The notes beneath the pieces were generated by a model. It searched no databases, was not told the origin of the DNA, and saw only the letters and a program-made list of their open reading frames with translations. The position numbers and the translations under genes are program-made. A stretch of 8,541 bases of DNA. Source: Clostridium sp. GTDB taxonomy: Bacteria; Bacillota; Clostridia; Lachnospirales; Lachnospiraceae. This document shows, in pieces, positions 1 through 5,722 of this stretch. The DNA is taken from assembly GCA_023664325.1 (NCBI GenBank), contig JAMPFS010000083.1, positions 1 through 8,541 of the forward strand, in the 5' to 3' direction. Within the stretch, counting starts at the first letter, position 1. Each line of letters begins with the position of its first letter.

Positions 1-44
1 CTAAAAAATCCTTGAAAAATAAGGAAAAAAAGACTTGACTAAAT

Positions 45-51
45 AGGGAGG
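45..51 (+). promoter_or_regulatory. Shine-Dalgarno site of galE
   Basis: AGGGAGG lies nine bases before the ATG at 61 and fixes that start. The 60 bases before galE are A-rich. TTGAAA (12-17) and TTGACT (35-40) resemble -35 boxes, but neither has a -10 box at a workable distance, so I see no promoter here and expect galE to be read from upstream. Confidence 0.8.
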
Positions 52-60
52 TAATTTATC

Positions 61-1056
61 ATGAGTAGTATTTTAGTATTAGGCGGAGCCGGCTATATTG
101 GTTCGCATACCGTATATGAGTTGATTGAGGCAGGCGAAAATGTTGTCATTGTGGATAACCTGCTTACGGGATTCCGGGAGGCGGTTCACCCACAGGCAAA
201 ATTTTATCTGGGGGATATCAGAGACAGAGAATTTATGGATTCTATTTTTGAAAGAGAAAATATTGATGGCGTAATCCATTTCGCTGCCTGTTCCCAAGTG
301 GGTGAAAGTATGAGGGAACCGCTAAAGTATTACAATAACAATCTTTGTGGTACAGAGGTGCTTCTAGAGAGTATGATTGCACATGGAGTTGATAAGATCG
401 TATTTTCTTCAACGGCTGCAACATATGGAGAACCGGAAAGGATTCCGATTATGGAAACTGACAGAACGCTTCCGACAAACTGCTATGGTGAAACTAAGCT
501 GTCTATGGAAAAGATGTTTAAATGGACATCAAAAGCACATGATTTAAGGTATGTTTCACTGAGGTATTTCAATGCCTGTGGAGCCCACCCGAATGGAGAA
601 ATCGGGGAGGCACATAATCCGGAAACACACTTGATTCCATTGATTTTACAGGTTCCGAATAATCAGCGGGAATATATTTCGGTCTTTGGCAATGATTATG
701 AAACAAAAGATGGAACATGTGTCAGGGATTATATTCATGTCACTGATTTGGCACAGGCTCATATTCTTGCCATGAAGTATTTAAGAAATGGAGGGGAAAG
801 CGATATTTTTAATCTTGGAAACAGCATAGGATTTACAGTAAAAGAGGTTATTGAGACTGCGCGAAAGGTAACTGGGCATCCGATTCCGGCAAGAGACGAA
901 GTGAGAAGAGCGGGGGATCCATCTACACTTATTGCATCGAGTGGCAAAGCAAAAAGCGTACTTGGCTGGAACCCGAAATATGCTGATCTTGAAACGATTA
1001 TTACCACAGCGTGGAAATGGCATCAGTCACATCCGGATGGATATAAAACAATTTAG
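61..1056 (+). CDS. galE: UDP-glucose 4-epimerase GalE
   Basis: Interconverts UDP-galactose and UDP-glucose in the cytoplasm with tightly bound NAD, recycling the UDP-sugar used by GalT in the Leloir pathway. The 331-residue length is normal for an extended short-chain dehydrogenase/reductase. Visible motifs: GGAGYIGS at residues 8-15 (NAD-binding Rossmann loop); Asp32 after the second strand; an SST at 116-118; the catalytic Tyr142-x-x-x-Lys146 pair (YGETK); and the family block DGTCVRDYIHV at 217-227. The ATG at 61 has a good Shine-Dalgarno site and places the Rossmann loop at the usual distance from the N-terminus. galT follows after 15 bases, so the two are almost certainly co-transcribed. 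By my alignment, the residue facing E. coli Tyr299, which limits substrate size, is Leu290. Action on N-acetylated UDP-sugars is therefore possible but not shown. Family assignment is very secure. Confidence 0.97.
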   Translation: MSSILVLGGAGYIGSHTVYELIEAGENVVIVDNLLTGFREAVHPQAKFYLGDIRDREFMDSIFERENIDGVIHFAACSQVGESMREPLKYYNNNLCGTEVLLESMIAHGVDKIVFSSTAATYGEPERIPIMETDRTLPTNCYGETKLSMEKMFKWTSKAHDLRYVSLRYFNACGAHPNGEIGEAHNPETHLIPLILQVPNNQREYISVFGNDYETKDGTCVRDYIHVTDLAQAHILAMKYLRNGGESDIFNLGNSIGFTVKEVIETARKVTGHPIPARDEVRRAGDPSTLIASSGKAKSVLGWNPKYADLETIITTAWKWHQSHPDGYKTI

Positions 1057-1064
1057 GGGGGGGG
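1056..1064 (+). promoter_or_regulatory. G9 tract serving as the galT ribosome binding region
   Basis: Nine consecutive G residues run from the last base of the galE stop codon into the spacer. They end seven bases before the galT ATG at 1072. No ordinary AGGAGG is present, so this tract must provide the anti-Shine-Dalgarno pairing. A two-codon frame (ATG ACA TGA, 1067-1075) overlaps the galT start and is probably incidental. Homopolymers of this length can slip during replication or be miscounted in sequencing. Because the tract is non-coding, a length change would alter ribosome-site spacing rather than the reading frame. Confidence 0.6.
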
Positions 1065-1071
1065 CGATGAC

Positions 1072-2559
1072 ATGATAAACAGACTGATTAATGAGTTGGT
1101 CGTATATGGCATGGAAAATGGTCTGATAACGAATGATGATAAGGTGTATGTGATCAATCATTTACTGGAGCTGTTTCATCTTATGGAGTTTAGGGAGGAA
1201 GATGTGGATGAAAAACGGGCATTGGCAGATATTCTTGGCGATATGCTGGTATATGCCCATGATATGGGGATTTTGGAGGAAGATACCATTGTCATGAAAG
1301 ATCTTTTTGACACTAAAATTATGGGCATGATTACACCACCACCATCCATTGTCCGCAGCAAATTCAGGGAGTTGTATGAGAAAAGCGCCAAAGAGGCTAC
1401 GGATTGGTATTATCAATTCAGTCAGGCGACGAATTATATCCGTTCAGACAGAATTGCGAAGGATGAAAAATGGGTCACACAGACTGAGTACGGACCGATT
1501 GATATCACAATTAATTTGTCTAAGCCGGAAAAAGATCCAAGGGCTATTGCTAAGGCTGGACAGGCGAAAAAGTCTGGATATCCAAGTTGTCTGCTCTGTC
1601 TGGAAAATGAGGGGTATGCGGGGCATTTTTCACATCCGGCGAGGCAGAATCACAGGGTTATTCCTGTTCAATTAGATGGCGAGGATTATTTTATCCAGTA
1701 TTCTCCGTATGTTTATTATCATGAGCATTGTATTATTTTTAATAGACGGCATACTCCGATGAAAATTGACAGGGCTGTCTTTAAGAAAATATTGGATTTT
1801 GTGAACCGGTTCCAGCATTATACAGTCGGTTCTAATGCAGACCTGCCGATTGTCGGGGGTTCTATCCTTAGCCATGATCATTTTCAGGGTGGAAGATATA
1901 TGTTTGCGATGGCAAAGGCTCCATATGATAGGACATTTTTGCTTAAAGGATATGAAGATATCGCTGCGGGTATTGTAAAGTGGCCAATGTCTGTTATCCG
2001 CCTGATGGGGCAGGATATTGAAAGAATGGCTGATGCGGCAGAACATATTCTTGTTTCATGGAGGAACTATACAGATGAAGCAGCTTTCATTTTCAGTGAA
2101 ACGAATGGCATGCCGCATAATACGATTACACCGATTGCGAGGATGCACGGGGATTTGTACGAATTGGATCTTGTCTTGAGAAATAATATTACCACACCGG
2201 AGTGTCCGTGGGGAGTCTATCATCCAACAGCGGATTTGCACCATATAAAAAAAGAAAATATAGGTCTGATTGAAGTTATGGGGCTGGCTGTTCTTCCGGC
2301 AAGATTAAAGGAAGAAATCAACTTGTTGGAGGAAGCTATTCTGAATGGTAAAAATATTCGGGATATTGAGAAAATTGAAAAACATGCCGAATGGGTGGAG
2401 GAATGGATTGATAAATATACAGTAAATGAGAGTAATATTCATACTATCATTCAGGATGAGATAAGTAAGGTTTTTATAAAGGTACTCGAGTGTGCGGGCG
2501 TTTATAAACGGACAGCAGAGGGGCAGGAAGCCTTTCTGAAGTTTATTGATTCGTTATAA
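1072..2559 (+). CDS. galT: UDP-glucose--hexose-1-phosphate uridylyltransferase GalT (Firmicutes-type)
   Basis: Transfers UMP from UDP-glucose to galactose-1-phosphate, giving UDP-galactose and glucose-1-phosphate: the central Leloir step, in the cytoplasm. The 495-residue length matches the Gram-positive GalT2-type family rather than the roughly 350-residue E. coli enzyme. Residues 1 to about 160 form a helical N-terminal region. Cys173-x-x-Cys176 (in PSCLLCLENEG) is a family-like pair. The signature HDHFQGG starts at His268; by analogy with the HPHxQ of classical GalT, His270 would be the uridylylated nucleophile. The C-terminal domain includes a CPWGVYHPTADLHH block. The gene follows galE closely, and its start is supported by the G-rich tract just upstream. 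No terminator is visible after its stop. Galactokinase, the partner enzyme, is not in this window and may lie upstream. Identity is secure; the catalytic residue is assigned by homology. Confidence 0.96.
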   Translation: MINRLINELVVYGMENGLITNDDKVYVINHLLELFHLMEFREEDVDEKRALADILGDMLVYAHDMGILEEDTIVMKDLFDTKIMGMITPPPSIVRSKFRELYEKSAKEATDWYYQFSQATNYIRSDRIAKDEKWVTQTEYGPIDITINLSKPEKDPRAIAKAGQAKKSGYPSCLLCLENEGYAGHFSHPARQNHRVIPVQLDGEDYFIQYSPYVYYHEHCIIFNRRHTPMKIDRAVFKKILDFVNRFQHYTVGSNADLPIVGGSILSHDHFQGGRYMFAMAKAPYDRTFLLKGYEDIAAGIVKWPMSVIRLMGQDIERMADAAEHILVSWRNYTDEAAFIFSETNGMPHNTITPIARMHGDLYELDLVLRNNITTPECPWGVYHPTADLHHIKKENIGLIEVMGLAVLPARLKEEINLLEEAILNGKNIRDIEKIEKHAEWVEEWIDKYTVNESNIHTIIQDEISKVFIKVLECAGVYKRTAEGQEAFLKFIDSL

Positions 2560-2710
2560 GAATATTTTTAGAAGGTGTAAATGAACGTAAAAAATATCAA
2601 GAAATTTAAAAAAAACGATCCAATATTGTCAAATACTGCCCTAAAAAGTTGAAAAATTTCAATGAAGTACAAAAAATATTCTATGTTTTTTCATGCCCGC
2701 ATTGAATATA

Positions 2711-2738
2711 CTGTCAATATCAACAATAAGCATATACT
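2711..2738 (+). promoter_or_regulatory. Candidate mglB promoter
   Basis: CTGTCA (2711-2716, 4 of 6 to the -35 consensus) and TATACT (2733-2738, 5 of 6 to the -10 consensus) are 16 bases apart, which would start transcription near 2745. The -35 box is poor, as is common in activator-dependent promoters. The rest of the 208-base galT-mglB spacer (2560-2767) is AT-rich. It shows no cre-like site that I can recognise and no hairpin with a T-run. An imperfect inverted repeat, ATTGA (2701-2705) with TCAAT (2714-2718), overlaps the -35 region. The placement is plausible but not secure. Confidence 0.4.
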
Positions 2739-2752
2739 AATTGCGCTGGTAG

Positions 2753-2759
2753 AAAGGAG
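2753..2759 (+). promoter_or_regulatory. Shine-Dalgarno site of mglB
   Basis: AAAGGAG lies eight bases before the ATG at 2768. It fixes the start of the lipoprotein precursor and excludes the overlapping frame that opens at 2662, which has no such site. Confidence 0.8.
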
Positions 2760-2767
2760 AAAAAATT

Positions 2768-4078
2768 ATGAGGAAAAAAATTATTTCAATGACAATGGCA
2801 GTATTACTGGGTATTTCACTTGTCGCATGCGGAACGGAATCTGGTGGTTCAGAGACAGGTGATGTAAGTACGGGAACAGTAGGGGGAACTTCGGTAGAAA
2901 ATAGTTCTTCTTCAGAAGTGGCTAATAAGGATAAACCTTTAGTATGGTTTAATCGCCAGCCGTCTAACAGTTCTACAGGAGAACTGGATATGTCAGCCCT
3001 TAACTACAATGAGGATACATATTATGTCGGCTTTGATGCAAATCAGGGTGCGGAGCTTCAGGGAACGATGGTGAAAGATTATATTGAGGCAAATATTGAT
3101 AAAATTGACCGGAACGGTGATGGCATAATCGGTTATGTCCTTGCAATCGGTGATATTGGGCACAATGATTCAATCGCACGTACAAGAGGTGTCCGCAAAG
3201 CGCTTGGCACTGGTGTAGAGAAAGATGGAGATATCAACAGCGAACCGGTTGGCACCAATACGGACGGTTCCGCATCCGCTGTACAGGACGGAAAACTGGA
3301 AATCGGTGGAAAAGAATATGTTGTCCGTGAACTTGCCTCACAGGAAATGAAAAACTCTGCAGGTGCGACATGGGATGCGGCTACAGCCGGTAATGCGATC
3401 GGCACATGGTCGTCCTCTTTTGGTGAGGATATTGATGTGGTTGTATCCAATAATGACGGCATGGGAATGTCCATGTTCAATGCATGGTCGAAGGATAACA
3501 GCGTTCCTACTTTTGGCTATGATGCAAATAACGATGCAGTGGCCGCCATTGCAGAAGGCTACGGTGGCACCATCAGCCAGCATGCAGATGTGCAGGCATA
3601 TTTAACGCTTCGCGTTCTTCGGAATGCCCTTGACGGGGTGGATATTGACACCGGTATTGGCACAGCGGACGATGCAGGCAATGTCTTAAGTGATGATGTT
3701 TATGTATATAATGCAGACGAACGCTCCTATTATGCATTGAATGTTGCTGTCACTGCTGATAATTATCAGGAGTTTACAGATTCCACAAAGGTTTATGAGC
3801 CGGTATCGGCACAGCTTGATGAAGGTTCCCATGCGGCAAAGAAGGTATGGCTGAATATTTATAATGCTTCCGATAACTTCTTAAGTTCAACCTACCAGCC
3901 GTTATTACAGAATTATGATGACCTTCTGAATCTGGAGATTGATTATATCGGTGGTGATGGACAGACCGAGTCCAATATTACAAACCGCCTCGGGAATCCG
4001 GATCAATATGATGCGTTTGCCATTAATATGGTGAAGACCGATAACGCAGCATCTTATACCGCTTTATTGGACCAGTAA
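2768..4078 (+). CDS. mglB: Galactose/methyl-galactoside-binding lipoprotein MglB, apparently circularly permuted
   Basis: Extracellular binding protein that would hand galactose or a similar hexose to MglA/MglC. Residues 1-21 are a lipoprotein signal (KK, hydrophobic core, LVAC lipobox, Cys21). Residues 22-55 are a Ser/Gly/Thr linker. Residue 57 onward matches E. coli MglB from its fourth strand (PLVWFN here, PVVFFN there). Matching sugar-contact residues are Asn62, His132, Asp134, Arg138, Trp202, Asn229 and Asp252. A calcium-loop-like DRNGDG begins at Asp114. The family's usual C-terminal end falls at about 328-338; a linker follows, and then residues 358-436 match the normal N-terminus, with Asp369-Asn370-Phe371 at the place of Asp14-Asn15-Phe16. 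Only one copy of that segment is present. Residues about 148-190 are longer than in E. coli. The position of E. coli Asn256 appears to be Gln271. Family assignment is secure; the permutation is my own alignment by eye; ligand choice among hexoses is inferred. Confidence 0.93.
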   Translation: MRKKIISMTMAVLLGISLVACGTESGGSETGDVSTGTVGGTSVENSSSSEVANKDKPLVWFNRQPSNSSTGELDMSALNYNEDTYYVGFDANQGAELQGTMVKDYIEANIDKIDRNGDGIIGYVLAIGDIGHNDSIARTRGVRKALGTGVEKDGDINSEPVGTNTDGSASAVQDGKLEIGGKEYVVRELASQEMKNSAGATWDAATAGNAIGTWSSSFGEDIDVVVSNNDGMGMSMFNAWSKDNSVPTFGYDANNDAVAAIAEGYGGTISQHADVQAYLTLRVLRNALDGVDIDTGIGTADDAGNVLSDDVYVYNADERSYYALNVAVTADNYQEFTDSTKVYEPVSAQLDEGSHAAKKVWLNIYNASDNFLSSTYQPLLQNYDDLLNLEIDYIGGDGQTESNITNRLGNPDQYDAFAINMVKTDNAASYTALLDQ

Positions 4079-4085
4079 TATAACC

Positions 4086-4112
4086 GGGTGCCGGAAGATT
4101 CTTTCGGCACCC
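4086..4112 (+). promoter_or_regulatory. Intercistronic hairpin between mglB and mglA
   Basis: GGGTGCCGGAAG (4086-4097) pairs with CTTTCGGCACCC (4101-4112) around the loop ATT, giving a 12-bp stem with one G-U pair, eight bases after the mglB stop. The following bases are C, AAATAAATGG with no T-run, so it is a poor intrinsic terminator. In binding-protein transporter operons, a hairpin here commonly protects the upstream message from 3' decay or limits read-through, giving more binding protein than ATPase and permease. That role is inferred from position and structure. Confidence 0.75.
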
Positions 4113-4183
4113 CAAATAAATGGTGCGCATTTAGGGGAAAGCATAATGAAACTGACATAGAAACACATCAATAATATATATAC

Positions 4184-4188
4184 AGGAG
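4184..4188 (+). promoter_or_regulatory. Shine-Dalgarno site of mglA
   Basis: AGGAG lies seven bases before the ATG at 4196 and fixes the start. It is the only well-placed ribosome site in the 83 bases between the hairpin and mglA. Confidence 0.8.
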
Positions 4189-4195
4189 TAAAAAT

Positions 4196-5704
4196 ATGGA
4201 AGATAGGAAAAATGATATCGTCTTATCGATACGTGGTTTAAGCAAGTCCTTCGGCAGAAACAGGGTTTTAGACCACATCAGCCTGGATGTGAAGCGTGGG
4301 ACGGTTATGGGACTTATGGGTGAAAATGGTGCGGGAAAATCAACCATGATGAAGTGCCTGTTCGGTACCTATCAAAAGGATGAGGGAAACATTTTCCTCG
4401 ATGGAAAAGAAGTAAGTTTTTCCGGTCCCAAGGATGCCCTGGAAAACGGCATTGCAATGGTTCATCAGGAACTGAACCAATGCCTGGAAAGGAATGTGAT
4501 CGATAACCTGTTCCTTGGGCGCTATCCTGTCAATTCTGTAGGGATAGTCGATGAGGGCAGGATGAAAAAGGAAGCATTTGAGCTTTTCAGAAAACTGGGG
4601 ATGACGGTAAATTTAACCCAGCCGATGCGGAATATGTCTGTGTCACAGAGGCAGATGTGTGAAATTGCCAAAGCGATTTCCTACAATTCCAAAGTGATTG
4701 TTTTGGATGAGCCGACTTCTTCGCTGACCGTGCAGGAGGTCGATAAGCTCTTTGAAATGATGCGGATGTTAAAGGAGCAGGGGATTTCGCTGATTTACAT
4801 TTCCCATAAAATGGATGAGATTTTTGAAATTTGTGATGAGATATCCGTGCTCCGTGATGGGAACCTGGTCATGACAAAGAGAAGCCAGGATACGGATATG
4901 AATGAACTGATTGCGGCGATGGTCGGTCGTTCCCTGGAGAACCGGTTTCCACCGGTTGATAATTCCCCGAAGGATGTGATCTTATCGGTGCAGCATTTAT
5001 CGACCAAGTTTGAGCCTTATTTACAGGATATTTCTTTTGATGTGCGGGAAGGTGAAATATTCGGGCTTTATGGTTTGGTTGGTGCCGGGCGTACGGAACT
5101 TTTGGAGACGATATTCGGTGTCCGGACCAGGGCAGCAGGGCGGGTGTATTTTCATGGTCGGCTGATGAATTTTACGAATGCTAGGGAAGCGATGGAACAT
5201 GGCTTTGCGATGGTCACAGAAGAACGGAAAGCAAATGGGCTTTTTTTAAAGGGAGACCTGACTTTTAATACCACGATTGCAAACCTGGATCAGTATAAGT
5301 CGGGCATTGCCCTTTCCGATGCCAAGATGGTGAAGGCGACTGCGCAGGAGATTAAAATCATGCACACAAAATGCATGGGGCCGGAGGATATGATTTCCAG
5401 CCTTTCTGGCGGTAACCAGCAAAAAGTCATTTTAGGAAAATGGCTGGAACGAAGCCCGCAGGTATTTATGATGGATGAACCGACAAGAGGAATTGACGTC
5501 GGGGCAAAATATGAAATTTACGAGCTGATTATCAATATGGCAAAGCAGGGAAAGGCCATTATCGTTGTCTCTTCCGAAATGCCAGAGATTTTGGGGATCA
5601 CAAATCGGATTGGCGTTATGTCAAATGGGCATCTTTCGGGCATCGTAAATACGAAAGAGACCAATCAGGAAGAGCTTTTAAGACTTAGTGCAAAATACCT
5701 ATAG
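4196..5704 (+). CDS. mglA: Galactose/methyl-galactoside import ATP-binding protein MglA
   Basis: Cytoplasmic ATPase that powers import through MglC. At 502 residues it has the usual two fused nucleotide-binding domains of the MglA/RbsA/XylG class. Domain 1: Walker A GENGAGKST at 42-50, the variant signature SVSQRQM at 148-154, Walker B ending in Asp171-Glu172-Pro173. Domain 2: GLVGAGRTE at 293-301, which lacks the Walker A lysine as is normal in this family; the signature SLSGGNQQK at 402-410; and Walker B MMDEPTRG starting at 425. The SVSQ form of the first signature is also what E. coli MglA has, which favours MglA over RbsA, in keeping with the mglB and mglC neighbours. The stop lies 18 bases before mglC. 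All motifs expected of a working ATPase are present. Confidence 0.96.
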   Translation: MEDRKNDIVLSIRGLSKSFGRNRVLDHISLDVKRGTVMGLMGENGAGKSTMMKCLFGTYQKDEGNIFLDGKEVSFSGPKDALENGIAMVHQELNQCLERNVIDNLFLGRYPVNSVGIVDEGRMKKEAFELFRKLGMTVNLTQPMRNMSVSQRQMCEIAKAISYNSKVIVLDEPTSSLTVQEVDKLFEMMRMLKEQGISLIYISHKMDEIFEICDEISVLRDGNLVMTKRSQDTDMNELIAAMVGRSLENRFPPVDNSPKDVILSVQHLSTKFEPYLQDISFDVREGEIFGLYGLVGAGRTELLETIFGVRTRAAGRVYFHGRLMNFTNAREAMEHGFAMVTEERKANGLFLKGDLTFNTTIANLDQYKSGIALSDAKMVKATAQEIKIMHTKCMGPEDMISSLSGGNQQKVILGKWLERSPQVFMMDEPTRGIDVGAKYEIYELIINMAKQGKAIIVVSSEMPEILGITNRIGVMSNGHLSGIVNTKETNQEELLRLSAKYL

Positions 5705-5706
5705 CG

Positions 5707-5712
5707 AGGGAG
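5707..5712 (+). promoter_or_regulatory. Shine-Dalgarno site of mglC
   Basis: AGGGAG sits ten bases before the ATG at 5723. An ATG at 5713 closes after six codons and is not used for this protein. Internal Met codons nearer the membrane domain (residues 185 and 196) have no ribosome site before them, so the long N-terminal extension appears to be genuinely translated. Confidence 0.75.
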
Positions 5713-5722
5713 ATGAGTAAAT

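Noticed and set aside
1349..1675. Long alternative-frame ORF inside galT, and the many minus-strand ORFs throughout
   Set aside because: They lie within well-identified + strand genes, lack ribosome sites, and encode no recognisable motifs.
2662..2862. 66-residue frame overlapping the start of mglB
   Set aside because: It has no ribosome site and runs out of frame through the mglB signal peptide, whose lipobox and linker are clearly the real coding frame.
4146..4160. Four-codon frame after AGGGGAAA between mglB and mglA
   Set aside because: Too short to judge; chance occurrence is the simplest reading.
4152..4180. CTGACA and TATATA, 17 bases apart, as an internal mglA promoter
   Set aside because: Transcription would start near 4187, inside the mglA Shine-Dalgarno site, and the -10 match is only 4 of 6.
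5072..5098. Missing Walker A lysine in the second ATPase domain of MglA
   Set aside because: This is the normal state of the second domain in MglA/RbsA/XylG proteins, not a defect.
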